A stretch of DNA of 64,000 nucleotides, from the NCBI GenBank assembly GCA_964633975.1, contig CAZWKX010000001.1, positions 1-64,000 on the forward strand, in the 5' to 3' direction. Each line of letters opens with the position of its first letter. The stretch's first letter is position 1. Below the pieces are notes generated by a model. The model worked only from the letters and a program-made list of their open reading frames with translations, searched no databases and had not been told where the DNA came from. The DNA comes from CAZWKX01 sp964633975. Lineage in GTDB: Bacteria > Actinomycetota > Acidimicrobiia > Spongiisociales > UBA11373. Position numbers and translations under genes: made by a program. This document shows, in pieces, positions 26,078 to 34,317 of this stretch.

Positions 26078-26794
26078 TCAGGGACGCCGCGCCGCCGAGG
26101 CTGCCGCCCGCCACTCCATCTCGTCGTCGAGCGACGCCAGCATGGCACCTTCCCCGTAGCGACGCGCCAGCGCCAGCGCCAGGAGCTGGTCGGCGAACGC
26201 CGGGTTCTTGGGCAACAGCGAACCGTGCATGTAGGTGCCGAAGCAGTTGACCCTCCTAGCCCCTTCCTCTTTGGCCCGCTCATTGTTCCCGTACCCCTTC
26301 TTCACCCGCCCCAGCGCCTCCTGCCCGGCGTCGAGGAATGTCCGCCCGGAGTGGTTCTCGAAGCCCACGAGCTCGCCCCAAGGTGAGTCGACCACGATGT
26401 TGCCGATCATGCGCTTGCTGCCGCCGATGGTCTCCATGGCGAAGACCCCGATGCCGGGTATCTCGGTGCCGTCCCTGGTCAAAAACCTCCGGCCGAACAG
26501 CTGATAGGTGCCGCAGATGGTGAGGAACACCGTGCCGTCCTCCACGGCCTCGTCGACGGCCCCGGCCCTCCGCTGCAGGTCGTAGGCGACCTCAAGCTGC
26601 GATCGATCCTGACCGCCACCACCGAAGACGACGTCGGCTTCGGCCAGGTCGTAATCGGCGCCCACCGGCACCGGGTCGACTCGAGCGTGAAGCCCGCGCC
26701 ACTCGAGGCGCTTGGTCAGCGCGATGACGTTGCCGGTGTCCCCATAGATGTTCATCTCGAAGGGATACAAGTGGGCGATGACCAGATCGCTCAC
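26078..26794 (-). CDS. gatD: Lipid II isoglutaminyl synthase, glutaminase subunit GatD
   Basis: A 238-residue class I glutamine amidotransferase-like protein. It supplies ammonia to MurT for amidating D-Glu of the peptidoglycan stem peptide. N-terminus HLYPFEMNIYGDTGN is the GatD signature; the nucleophile is Cys94 in LTICGTYQLFG and His190 in TYMHGSLLPKNP. GTG at 26794 is chosen: it overlaps the murT stop as GTGA and has GGGAGG about 7 nt upstream; an in-frame GTG at 26800 is too close to that site. This start also places the Cys at 94 as in S. aureus GatD. Confidence 0.93.
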   Translation of the reverse strand: MSDLVIAHLYPFEMNIYGDTGNVIALTKRLEWRGLHARVDPVPVGADYDLAEADVVFGGGGQDRSQLEVAYDLQRRAGAVDEAVEDGTVFLTICGTYQLFGRRFLTRDGTEIPGIGVFAMETIGGSKRMIGNIVVDSPWGELVGFENHSGRTFLDAGQEALGRVKKGYGNNERAKEEGARRVNCFGTYMHGSLLPKNPAFADQLLALALARRYGEGAMLASLDDEMEWRAAASAARRP

Positions 26795-28071
26795 GTCCAC
26801 GCCTCCCGCTTGCTGGTTCCAGGCAGCAGCATGGAGTGCAGGGGCAGCATGGCGGTGTAAGTGGGCACGAGCACCACCGTCTCACCCTCATCTGCAGAAT
26901 CGACGAGACGCTCCAGAGCTGCGGCGAGGTCGGGCTCGCTCCAGGACTCGATGCCGGCGTACTTGAGACGGAGGCCCATGTCGTAGGCCCGTATGCCGCT
27001 GGTGCCGAAGCGGTGCCCGCTTCGAGCGAGATCTTCGAGGCGGGCGTCCCACAGCCAGGACACGTCGCGGCCGTCGGCGTCGAGGTCGTTGATGGCGATG
27101 AGCACCGGACAGGGATCGACCTCGCCCAGCAAACGAATCACCTGGTTGAATCCGGCCGGGTTCTTCACCAGCAACAGCCGAACCCGGCGGGCCCGATATT
27201 CGATTACCTGCCCACGCCCGAAGGCGGGCCGGATGGCCTGCAGCGCGGCCACTGCGCGGTCCGGATCGACGCCGAACTCGAGGCCGGCGAGCAGGGCGGC
27301 GGCCGCGTTGTACCCGTTGTAGGCGCCGGGAACCTGCAGGTGAAACTCGAGCCGGTCCTTGCCCAGGGCCAGCTCCACGTGTTCTCCGTAGCCCTCCACC
27401 TCCGCACGTTCCAGGCGAACCCGCAGCTCGGGCCGGGGGCCGGTCTCCTCCTGCGCCCCGTAGAGGTTCGAGTCCGCCGGCATCAGGCGGCGCACTTGCT
27501 CGGCGGCTCCGTAGAAACGCGGCTCGGCACCGGCATCGGCCATCTCGGCCACGAGCGGATCGTCGGCATTGAGCACGGCAACATCGGCGTGGCGCAGCGC
27601 CGCGGCCACGTGCTCGGCGGTGGTGGCCAACTCGCCGAAACGGTCCAGCTGATCCCTGGCGAGATTGGTGACGACGACGAGATGCGGCGAAAGTCGGGCC
27701 GAGAGGGTACGTACCGCGGCCTCATCGGCCTCCAGAACTGCGATGTCGGCTTCGATGCGGCCCCTCCACGAAGCAGCTCGCATCAGGTGGGTGGCGATCC
27801 CACGGGCCAGATTGGATCCGCTTGGGTTGGTCACAACCGAGAGCCCCTCCGCCTCGAGGATCCCGACGAGCATCTTTGTCGTCGTCGTCTTGCCGTTGGT
27901 GCCGGTGACCACGACCGCCCCGCGCCTCAAGCCGGCGGCGAGCTTCTCGATTGTCCGCGAATCGATCTTCTCGGCGATGAGCCCTGGAAGGGCCGAACCG
28001 CCCCTCCCGAGAAGCTGGCTCAGCCGGCCGGCGGCGCGCCCAAGCGCCATGGCACAGATGAGGCGAAGCAC
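26791..28071 (-). CDS. murT: Lipid II isoglutaminyl synthase, ligase subunit MurT (no zinc ribbon)
   Basis: A 426-residue Mur-ligase-like protein. P-loop TGTNGKTTTTKML, MurT lid EADEAA, NLARDQLDRFGE, ALLAGLEFGVDPD, and the C-terminal DUF1727 region with DADGRDVSWLWDARLEDL, which contributes the third catalytic residue to GatD. Canonical MurT has a four-cysteine zinc ribbon in the middle domain; here the corresponding stretch (ADSNLYGAQEETGPRPEL) has no cysteine, and the whole protein has only two. GTG start at 28071 lies 6 nt after TAGGCT, so it is probably leaderless. Confidence 0.92.
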   Translation of the reverse strand: MLRLICAMALGRAAGRLSQLLGRGGSALPGLIAEKIDSRTIEKLAAGLRRGAVVVTGTNGKTTTTKMLVGILEAEGLSVVTNPSGSNLARGIATHLMRAASWRGRIEADIAVLEADEAAVRTLSARLSPHLVVVTNLARDQLDRFGELATTAEHVAAALRHADVAVLNADDPLVAEMADAGAEPRFYGAAEQVRRLMPADSNLYGAQEETGPRPELRVRLERAEVEGYGEHVELALGKDRLEFHLQVPGAYNGYNAAAALLAGLEFGVDPDRAVAALQAIRPAFGRGQVIEYRARRVRLLLVKNPAGFNQVIRLLGEVDPCPVLIAINDLDADGRDVSWLWDARLEDLARSGHRFGTSGIRAYDMGLRLKYAGIESWSEPDLAAALERLVDSADEGETVVLVPTYTAMLPLHSMLLPGTSKREAWT

Positions 28072-28077
28072 GGGCGG

Positions 28078-28083
28078 AGCCTA
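28078..28083 (-). promoter_or_regulatory. -10 hexamer of leaderless murT-gatD
   Basis: TAGGCT on the minus strand, then 6 nt to the GTG at 28071. Confidence 0.65.
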
Positions 28084-28098
28084 CCAACGCCTCAACAA

Positions 28099-28126
28099 GA
28101 TGGGAGGGCCCGCGGGCCCTCCCATC
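28099..28126 (-). terminator. Perfect 28-bp palindrome, probable terminator
   Basis: The 28 bases are self-complementary (14-bp arms, no loop; half site GATGGGAGGGCCCG). It starts 15 nt after the stop of the secreted-protein gene and is followed on the minus strand by TTGTTG, just before the murT promoter. Confidence 0.75.
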
Positions 28127-28140
28127 GGTGCAGGCCGGCC

Positions 28141-28752
28141 TCAGGCGCCGTCGCCGTCGACGTGGCCCTCGGGCCCGGGTCCAAAACCACCGGGTCGATG
28201 GGGGAAACGGCCGCGGGGTCCACCCAAAGAACCCTGGGGAACCGTGTTGACCGCGGTAGTGATGACGTCAGTGGCCTGTTCCAGAGCCTCGGCCTTCTGC
28301 TCCTCGGTGATCCTGCCGTCGGCGACGGCCTCGGTGAGCCGCTCATCGACGATGCCGACCAGATAGGCGATCAGCTCTTCGCCGCTCGAGCCGTTGGCGG
28401 CGGCGATCTCCGCCAGCGTCGAGCCATCGTGAAGTGCCTCGACGATCTCCTGCGGGGCCAGCCCAAGCAGCTCCGCCGCTCCTCTCACCGCCTGCACGCC
28501 TCGCTCCCAACGCAGCGGCGGCTGCCCGGCCAGCTGCTCGGCCACCGCCTCCGCCTGCGCCTGCGTGATCGTGCCGTCCTCGACGAGCGGAGCCAGCCTT
28601 TCGAGAATGCCGGCAAAAGCGAGCCCTTCCTGGGCGCCCTCGGCAACCGGCTCGTCCTGCGCGACCGCTTCGGTGTCGGCAAGGGCGATCCCGGTGGTCA
28701 CCAGCGCGACGGCCACCAAAATGATGACGCCGAGCTTGATGGTCTGCCTCAT
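28141..28752 (-). CDS. Secreted protein with two helical repeat units (DUF2680-like)
   Basis: A 203-residue protein: N-terminal signal/anchor (MRQTIKLGVIILVAVALVTT, cut after ALA), then two related units, LVEDGTITQAQAEAVAEQLAG and AVADGRITEEQKAEALEQA, separated by an LGLAPQEIVEALHDGSTLAEIAAANG unit. These resemble DUF2680/YckD-like helical repeats in secreted proteins. The C-terminus is Gly/Pro/Arg-rich. ATG at 28752 has GGAGGAGAT directly upstream; an upstream in-frame ATG is ignored. Function unknown. Confidence 0.75.
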   Translation of the reverse strand: MRQTIKLGVIILVAVALVTTGIALADTEAVAQDEPVAEGAQEGLAFAGILERLAPLVEDGTITQAQAEAVAEQLAGQPPLRWERGVQAVRGAAELLGLAPQEIVEALHDGSTLAEIAAANGSSGEELIAYLVGIVDERLTEAVADGRITEEQKAEALEQATDVITTAVNTVPQGSLGGPRGRFPHRPGGFGPGPEGHVDGDGA

Positions 28753-28836
28753 ATCTCCTCCATATCCGTATGGCCCCATAGTCGGACCGCCCTGTTCGAG
28801 ATCGGTAAGGCATGGTTGAAGCTTTGGCGTCGCCGT

Positions 28837-29556
28837 CTAGGGCTGGGACGTCGTCGTCTCCTCAGCGGCCAGGTAGGCGAAGATGCTCAGCTCGGACATC
28901 GACTCGGCCATGGTGAAGCAGGCATCCTCGCTGACGCCGGTACGACAGAACAGCGTGTATTCGTAGGCACCTGAGGCCCAGGTCAGCTGGCGGCCTTCGG
29001 CATCCCAGTAGCTGCTGATGCCGCCGTCCCCGTCACCTCCGCCCGCCGCAAGCCCCACCCAAAGCACCACCAACTGGCCCTCACTGCGAGGCACCGAATA
29101 CGGCTCGGCCGACCAAAGGCCGAATGCCGCCGCCGCCGAGACCCCCAGCGTCCCGGTCTGCAGATCGAACACGAGCTGGCTGGACACGTGACTGACCGTG
29201 CTGGGAACGAGGCGGGGGAACTCGACGCCTGGGAGGGCTGCGGCGATCTCGTCCCGGCTCGACTGCACGTACGGGTTGACGCCGTCGCTGCGGAGCCAAA
29301 CCTGCTGGATGACCTGCTCGGCGGTGAGGCCGTCGACCGGCGAGCCGATGCCGTCGTTGACCCAGATCATTTCCCCGGTTACACCGGTCAGGCTGAGCCC
29401 CGACCCCCCGGCGGCAACGGTCGTCGTCACGGCAGGCACCGTCGGTTCCCCGTGCACGATGCGTTCCGACAGGTCCCCAACACCGCCGAGAACGTCGCCG
29501 CACGCCGCCGTGACAAGGGCGCAAGCGATGACGGGAGCAAAGCGACGTAGCTTCAT
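28837..29556 (-). CDS. Hypothetical lipoprotein
   Basis: A 239-residue protein not recognised. It has a lipoprotein signal with lipobox LVTAAC (Cys19), a short Thr/Val linker, then a globular part with GMIWVNDG-like EMIWVNDGIGSPVDGLTAEQVIQQVWLR and two cysteines near the end (FCRTGVSEDAC), which could form a disulphide. The start at 29556 is chosen for the signal peptide; the open frame upstream overlaps aroQ. Surface-exposed protein of unknown role. Confidence 0.7.
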   Translation of the reverse strand: MKLRRFAPVIACALVTAACGDVLGGVGDLSERIVHGEPTVPAVTTTVAAGGSGLSLTGVTGEMIWVNDGIGSPVDGLTAEQVIQQVWLRSDGVNPYVQSSRDEIAAALPGVEFPRLVPSTVSHVSSQLVFDLQTGTLGVSAAAAFGLWSAEPYSVPRSEGQLVVLWVGLAAGGGDGDGGISSYWDAEGRQLTWASGAYEYTLFCRTGVSEDACFTMAESMSELSIFAYLAAEETTTSQP

Positions 29557-29565
29557 GTGGCTGCC

Positions 29566-29581
29566 GGGCGCAGGTGCGCCC
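29566..29581 (-). promoter_or_regulatory. Palindrome in the leader of the hypothetical lipoprotein gene
   Basis: GGGCGCA-GG-TGCGCCC, 10 nt before the ATG at 29556. A TAATCC hexamer lies just upstream (minus strand), so the palindrome would be in the transcript leader or act as an operator. Confidence 0.4.
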
Positions 29582-29694
29582 TGCCCGGGATTATCGTCCA
29601 CCAGCCTCGATCCGCCAGCCATATCGGGCCGCCGCACCCCTGCCCGACGCCCGGCGCCGCCGATCGCGGAACATCGTGTGCCGTTCCCGGGCGA

Positions 29695-29700
29695 TAGCCT
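29695..29700 (+). promoter_or_regulatory. -10 hexamer of leaderless aroQ
   Basis: TAGCCT, then 7 nt to the ATG at 29708. The same TAGCCTGTTGGC string occurs before the MDMPI-like gene at 19525. Confidence 0.6.
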
Positions 29701-29707
29701 GTTGGCT

Positions 29708-30139
29708 ATGCGCGTGCTCGTCGTCAACGGACCCAACCTCAATCTCCTTGGGACTCGTCGCCCCGACATATACGGGGAGACCACACTCGGCGAGCTCGAG
29801 GAGCGCTGCCGAAGCTGGGGGCGAGACCTCGGCCTCGTGGTCGACACGTTCCAGTCGAACCACGAAGGCACCATCATCGACCGCCTGCACGAGGCCATCG
29901 GTGCCGCCGAGGGAGTCGTGCTCAACCCGGGAGCCCTCACCCACTACTCGTACGCCCTTCACGATGCCATCGAGGCAATCGGGCTCCCCGTCGTCGAGGT
30001 GCACATCTCGGATGTCGCTTCACGTGAGCCGTGGCGGGCGGACTCGGTGATCTCCGCGGTCTGCGTCACCACCATCTCCGGAAAAGGCATCGACGGGTAC
30101 CGGCTGGCCCTCGAACACCTCGCCGGGCTGGAGCCCTAG
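29708..30139 (+). CDS. aroQ: Type II 3-dehydroquinate dehydratase
   Basis: A 143-residue AroQ, third step of the shikimate pathway. Motifs: NGPNLNLLGTRRPDIYG, FQSNHEGTIIDRLHEA (catalytic Arg/Tyr loop and Asn-His-Glu), NPGALTHYSYALHDAI (usual GAYTHTS with Leu for Tyr), and VEVHISDVASREPWR (usually HISN). All substrate-binding positions are recognisable. Length matches the family (about 146). Its TAG stop overlaps that of the convergent aminotransferase. Confidence 0.95.
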   Translation: MRVLVVNGPNLNLLGTRRPDIYGETTLGELEERCRSWGRDLGLVVDTFQSNHEGTIIDRLHEAIGAAEGVVLNPGALTHYSYALHDAIEAIGLPVVEVHISDVASREPWRADSVISAVCVTTISGKGIDGYRLALEHLAGLEP

Positions 30140-31329
30140 GACCCGGTCACAAGAGAGCGCCAGGCCTCGAGCCCGTCCACAATGTCCTCGTCCGACATGG
30201 CAAAGGAGAGCCGGACGTATCCGGGCGTCCCAAAGGCCTCCCCCGGCACCACGGCGATCCCGGCCTGCTCGAGCAAGAGCTCTGCGAGCTCCAGCGACGT
30301 CCCCGCGCTGTGGCCTCTGATCTCGGTTCCCAGCAGCCCTTCCACGGATGGGAACGTGTAGAAGGCACCCTGGGGCTCCATGACCTCAACACCGGGAATC
30401 TCTCCGAGCAGGCGGCACATGAGAGAGCGACGCCGGTCGAAAGCGGCATGCATCTCCTCAAACGCGTCGAGGGGACCGTTGAGCGCTGCGAGCGCCGCCG
30501 CCTGAGCCACGTTGGCTACGTTCGAGGAGGCATGCGACTGGAACCGAGAAGCTGCGCTCGCCACCTCCGTGGACCCGACCAGCCAGCCCACCCGCCATCC
30601 GGTCATGGCGTAGGTCTTGGCCACTCCGCTGACGATCACGGTGCGCTCCGGCGCGGGGCTCGCCGCGGCGATCGACGAGAACTCTGCGCTCCCGTACACG
30701 AGCTTCTCGTAGATCTCGTCTGTGAGAACCCAGATGCCCCGCTCGGCGGCCCAGCGGCCGATCTCGGCAACCTCGCCGGGCGGGTAGACCGCGCCGCTCG
30801 GGTTCGACGGTGACACAAAGATGAGCATCTTGGTGCGCTCCGTACAAGCCGCTTCGAGCCGGTCGACCGTCGTGCGAAAACCCGAGGCAACCGTGGTGGG
30901 CACCGGGACCGTCACACCCCCGGCAAGAGCGACGGCCTCCGGATAGGTCACCCAATACGGAGCCGGCAGCAGCGCCTCGTCGCCGGGATCCAAGAGAGCG
31001 GCGCAGGTGATGAACACGGCACCCTTGGCCCCGTTGGTGACGACCACGTTGGCCGCCTCCGCCTCAACTCCGGAGTCGCGTTTCGTCTTGAGGGCCACCG
31101 CCTCGCGCAGCTCGGGCAGACCCGCCACCGGGGTGTACTTGTGGAAACGAGGCTCCGCACAAGCCTGCCGCGCCGCCTCGACGATGTGGTCCGGCGTGGG
31201 GAAGTCCGGCTCGCCCGCACCGAAGCCGATGACGTCGTGTCCTCGGGCCCGCAGCTCCTTGGCCTTGGCGGTAATGACCTGTGTCGCCGACTCGCTGATG
31301 GCCTGCAGGCGCTTCGATATGCCGCCCAT
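30136..31329 (-). CDS. Aspartate aminotransferase (class I, AspB-type)
   Basis: A 397-residue PLP aminotransferase, subgroup I-beta. Features: GFGAGEPDFPTPDHI, KYTPVAGLPELREA, NGAKGAVF, SPSNPSGAVYPP, DEIYEKLVY, the PLP Lys in VSGVAKTYAMTGWRVGW, and substrate Arg in GYVRLSFA. ATG at 31329 chosen: GGGAG lies 6 nt upstream and the protein starts at the usual ISKRL; a longer open frame is not conserved. Likely converts oxaloacetate/aspartate, possibly prephenate as in related dual-activity enzymes. Confidence 0.93.
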   Translation of the reverse strand: MGGISKRLQAISESATQVITAKAKELRARGHDVIGFGAGEPDFPTPDHIVEAARQACAEPRFHKYTPVAGLPELREAVALKTKRDSGVEAEAANVVVTNGAKGAVFITCAALLDPGDEALLPAPYWVTYPEAVALAGGVTVPVPTTVASGFRTTVDRLEAACTERTKMLIFVSPSNPSGAVYPPGEVAEIGRWAAERGIWVLTDEIYEKLVYGSAEFSSIAAASPAPERTVIVSGVAKTYAMTGWRVGWLVGSTEVASAASRFQSHASSNVANVAQAAALAALNGPLDAFEEMHAAFDRRRSLMCRLLGEIPGVEVMEPQGAFYTFPSVEGLLGTEIRGHSAGTSLELAELLLEQAGIAVVPGEAFGTPGYVRLSFAMSDEDIVDGLEAWRSLVTGS

Positions 31330-31381
31330 CCGTGCTCCCTGTTTTTCTGGTTGCCTTCGAGGCGGATAGGTTATAGGCACT

Positions 31382-32488
31382 ATGACCGACATGAACCTGC
31401 CTCCGGAACTCATCCCCGCCGACGGCCGCTTCGGAAGCGGGCCCTCAAAGGTCCGCATCGAGGCCCTCGCCGCCCTGGCCGAGACCGGCAGCCGCTACCT
31501 GGGCACCAGCCACCGCCGCGATGGCGTGCGCTCGGTGGTGCGCCGGATACGCAGCGGCCTCGCCGAGCTATTCGCCCTTCCCGACGGATACGAGGTAGTG
31601 CTCGGCAACGGCGGCGCATCCGCGGTCTGGGACGCAGCTCTGTTCAGGCTCATCGAGCGCCGCAGCGCCCACGCCGTATGCGGCGAGTTCTCCGGCCGGT
31701 TCGCCGCCATATCGACGGCGGCGCCGCACCTCGAAGACCCAGTCGTCGTGGAGTCGCCACCGGGCACGTACCCCGACCTGTACCCGCATCCCGACGTCGA
31801 CTTGTACGCCCTCACCCACTGTGAGACCTCCACCGGGGTGATGATGCCGGTCGTCCGTCCCGCCTCGTCGGGGCTGGTGGCGGTCGACGCCACCTCGGCG
31901 GCCGGTGCCCTGACCGTCGAATGTTCGCAGTTCGACGCCTACTACTTCTCGCCGCAGAAGGTGTTTGGCTCCGAGGGCGGATTGTGGGCGATGTTGTGCT
32001 CACCCACCGCCATCGAACGTATCGAGTCGCTGGCGGCGACGCGCTGGGCGCCCCCGTCGATCGACCTGGCCGCCTCGCTGCAGAACTCCCGCAAAGAGCA
32101 GACACTCAACACCCCGGCGCTGGCAACACTCTTCTTGTTTGCCGATCAGGTGGAGTGGCTGCTGGGCCAGGGTGGCATCGGGTGGGCGGAGCAGCGGTGT
32201 CGCAAATCGTCGGAGATCATCTACGGCTGGGCCGAGGCCAGCGACTACGCACAGCCGTTCGTCGACGACCCGGCCAAACGCAGCCTCACCGTGGCCACCA
32301 TCGATCTCGACGCTTCCGTGGACGCCGGCGCCGTCACCACGGCCCTACGCAGCAACGGCATCGTCGACCTAGAGGCCTACAGGAAGCTAGAGCGCAATCA
32401 GGTGCGGATCGCCATGTTCCCCAACGTAGACCCCGGCGACCTGGAACGGCTGACCAAGGCCATCGACTGGATCGCGACTCGCCTGTAA
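31382..32488 (+). CDS. serC: Phosphoserine aminotransferase
   Basis: A 368-residue SerC of the actinobacterial type: forms phosphoserine from phosphohydroxypyruvate. Motifs: FGSGPSKVR at the N-terminus, YLGTSHRRDGVRSVVRRI, LGNGGASAVWDAA, VDATSAAGAL, and PLP Lys in YYFSPQKVFGSEGGLW. Divergent from the aminotransferase with 52 bp between starts. TAGGTT ends 9 nt before the ATG, so the leader is at most a few nt. Confidence 0.95.
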   Translation: MTDMNLPPELIPADGRFGSGPSKVRIEALAALAETGSRYLGTSHRRDGVRSVVRRIRSGLAELFALPDGYEVVLGNGGASAVWDAALFRLIERRSAHAVCGEFSGRFAAISTAAPHLEDPVVVESPPGTYPDLYPHPDVDLYALTHCETSTGVMMPVVRPASSGLVAVDATSAAGALTVECSQFDAYYFSPQKVFGSEGGLWAMLCSPTAIERIESLAATRWAPPSIDLAASLQNSRKEQTLNTPALATLFLFADQVEWLLGQGGIGWAEQRCRKSSEIIYGWAEASDYAQPFVDDPAKRSLTVATIDLDASVDAGAVTTALRSNGIVDLEAYRKLERNQVRIAMFPNVDPGDLERLTKAIDWIATRL

Positions 32489-32511
32489 GGCGCCCGGGTC
32501 CGATGGCCCGC

Positions 32512-32517
32512 TAGCGT
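32512..32517 (+). promoter_or_regulatory. -10 hexamer of a leaderless sixA-like gene
   Basis: TAGCGT, then 7 nt to the GTG at 32525. Confidence 0.6.
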
Positions 32518-32524
32518 CCTGCGC

Positions 32525-33031
32525 GTGTCTCAGCTCATCCTCATGCGACACGCCAAGTCGGAATGGGGCTCGGCCGCCATCAGCGACCGGGAGCGCCCCC
32601 TGAACCGGCGTGGCGTGGCGGCCGCACGGGCCATGGGTCGGGCCTTGACCCTCGCCGGCCAGCGGCCCGACCTGGTGCTGGCGTCGCCGGCACTGCGCGC
32701 CCGCTCCACGGCGGAGCTGGCCGCCGACGCCGGGACCTGGGAGGCGCCCATATGCATCGCCGATTCCCTCTACCCGGGCAGCCCCCGCGAAATCCTCAAC
32801 GTCGTAGCCACCGAGGCCGGCGACGCAGAAAGAGTCCTCACCGTGGGCCATGAGCCTGCGACGTCCGAGACGGCCTCACTGCTACTCGGGGACGCAACAC
32901 TGCGCATGACGACGGCGGCCGCTGCCGCCTTCGAGGTTGTCTCCTGGGATTCCCTCGAGCCAGGCGACGGATTGCTGCTCTGGATGCTCGTGCCGCGGCT
33001 GTTCACCGACGGCGGATTCGACCTGAGGTAG
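32525..33031 (+). CDS. SixA-type histidine phosphatase
   Basis: A 168-residue histidine-phosphatase-superfamily protein. N-terminal catalytic LILMRHAKSEW (RHAKS, SixA form of RHG), LNRRGVAAARAMG, LASPALRARSTAEL, and second His in VLTVGHEPATSETASLLLG. SixA removes phosphate from phosphohistidine in signalling or PTS proteins; other substrates are possible. GTG start with no ribosome site. Follows serC by 36 nt but with its own -10. Confidence 0.88.
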   Translation: MSQLILMRHAKSEWGSAAISDRERPLNRRGVAAARAMGRALTLAGQRPDLVLASPALRARSTAELAADAGTWEAPICIADSLYPGSPREILNVVATEAGDAERVLTVGHEPATSETASLLLGDATLRMTTAAAAAFEVVSWDSLEPGDGLLLWMLVPRLFTDGGFDLR

Positions 33032-33115
33032 CGGCACAGCGGCTTACTGCTCGCCCGCTTGGGGAGTCCCCGCTGCCCCGGCGATCGCCTAGCAAGTGAC
33101 CCGCGAAACCGCGTC

Positions 33116-33598
33116 CTAGACAGCGGTCTCCTCGGCTTCGCCGATATCCTCAGCCCAGGTCTCCGGGTAACGGCGCTGGAACTCAAGCATCAGCGCACGA
33201 GATCGATCGTCCTTAAGGACGATCACCTTGGTCCCCCGCTCCTTCAAAAGGTCCAACTCGCCGGCAAAGGTCGTGTCGTCGCCCACCACAACCACGGGGA
33301 TCTCAAAGAGCAGGATGGCGCCGGTGCACATGGAGCATGGCGCCAGGGTGGTGAACAAGACCGTGTCCGCGTAGTTGCGCCGCCGTCCGGCGGAGCGCAG
33401 GCAGTCCATCTCGCCGTGAGCGATCGGATCCCCGTGCTGCACCCTGCGATTCCGGCCGACGGCGATGACTTCGCCGCCTTGGGCTAGAGCAGCGCCAACC
33501 GGGACTCCGCCTTCGGCCAGGCCGAGTTCGGCCTGCTCAAGCGCGGCCTGATAGGGCCCCGCGGCGAGATCCCATTCCGGCTCGTGAGCGTCCGGCAC
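33116..33598 (-). CDS. Cytosine deaminase, yeast Fcy1-like
   Basis: A 160-residue zinc deaminase. The zinc/catalytic motifs are AHGEMDC (His61, proton shuttle Glu63) and APCSMCTGA (Cys88, Cys91). The sequence follows yeast cytosine deaminase almost along its length: N-terminal YQAALEQAELGLAEGGVPVG, ADTVLFTTLAPCSMCTGAI, IPVVVVG and C-terminal PETWAEDIGE, whose Trp and EDIGE close the yeast active site. It should convert cytosine to uracil, or act on a related pyrimidine. GTG start 6 nt after TACGAT. Part of a three-gene same-strand cluster with a membrane protein and a deaminase-like paralogue. Confidence 0.88.
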   Translation of the reverse strand: MPDAHEPEWDLAAGPYQAALEQAELGLAEGGVPVGAALAQGGEVIAVGRNRRVQHGDPIAHGEMDCLRSAGRRRNYADTVLFTTLAPCSMCTGAILLFEIPVVVVGDDTTFAGELDLLKERGTKVIVLKDDRSRALMLEFQRRYPETWAEDIGEAEETAV

Positions 33599-33604
33599 AT
33601 GGTG

Positions 33605-33610
33605 ATCGTA
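33605..33610 (-). promoter_or_regulatory. -10 hexamer of the leaderless cytosine deaminase gene
   Basis: TACGAT on the minus strand, then 6 nt to GTG at 33598. The paralogous gene at 34806 has the identical hexamer and spacing. Confidence 0.65.
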
Positions 33611-33645
33611 CCCAGGCTCAGCGCAGCATTAGGCGGGCGGCCGGC

Positions 33646-34116
33646 TCAGGCGCCCACAGCCACACCCACAACCAGACACAGCAGCGACGCGAGTGCGGCC
33701 AGCCAGGCGATGCGGTAGACGACGGTTCGGCGGTCCCGAACCTCTAGCAGAGTGATGAACAGGTGCCTCGAGTCGCTGAACGTCTCGGTCGGGGTCCAGT
33801 GCACCCAGACCACCCGCAGGCAGAGGAGCGAAGACAGCCCGCTCAGCACGAGACCGGACAGGAGCACGGAGGTCAGCCGGTTCTCGCCAATAGTCACCGT
33901 CAAGGCGAGAGCGGCGAGCAGGATCGAGTTGAACGACAGGAGAGCGGACGCCTTCGCATCAAGGATCGACAGGCACTCGTACAGGTAGTCGTGCTCAGCC
34001 TGGGCATCCGGCGTCAGCCCCATACTCCGGATCGCCTCGAGGTGTTGCCTGGCCTCGTCCGAATTGCCGTAGCACCCCTGTCGTATGAACCGAGGAAACC
34101 CTCTCAGCAGCGACAT
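33646..34116 (-). CDS. Small membrane protein resembling Pycsar-effector (DUF5706)/SLATT transmembrane modules
   Basis: A 156-residue protein: a soluble N-terminal part (1-45), then YLYECLSILDAKASALLSFN leading into a first membrane segment (about 55-76), a second (about 84-106) and a last one at the C-terminus (about 134-155), preceded by LLEVRDRRTVVYRIAW. The L-x-DAKASALL-x-FN pattern before helix 1 and the RxRR-Y before the last helix look like the membrane effectors of bacterial nucleotide-signalling defence (PycTM and relatives). This is by eye only. No nucleotide cyclase is adjacent; both flanking genes are deaminase-like. Function unknown. Confidence 0.5.
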   Translation of the reverse strand: MSLLRGFPRFIRQGCYGNSDEARQHLEAIRSMGLTPDAQAEHDYLYECLSILDAKASALLSFNSILLAALALTVTIGENRLTSVLLSGLVLSGLSSLLCLRVVWVHWTPTETFSDSRHLFITLLEVRDRRTVVYRIAWLAALASLLCLVVGVAVGA

Positions 34117-34317
34117 GCGCTTGCCCCAGTCAATCCCATCGGAGGTACTTCGTCTTGGCCGTCATCGGAACACCGCACAGAATCAGCAGGGTGTCCACAG
34201 GCTAGCCCGGGGAGACTCGACGCAGCCGTAGCCCCCGTATCCCGGATCGGAGAGCAGCCGTGGAGCGTGGTGCGCCTTGGCCGCTCAGAATCGCCCCTGG
34301 CGCTGTCTGCTGCACCC

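Noticed and set aside
26836..28974. Plus-strand open frame of 712 codons antisense to murT and the secreted-protein gene
   Set aside because: Composition is that of a shadow frame (His/Arg/Gly-rich, no domain), and it covers three well-supported genes on the other strand.
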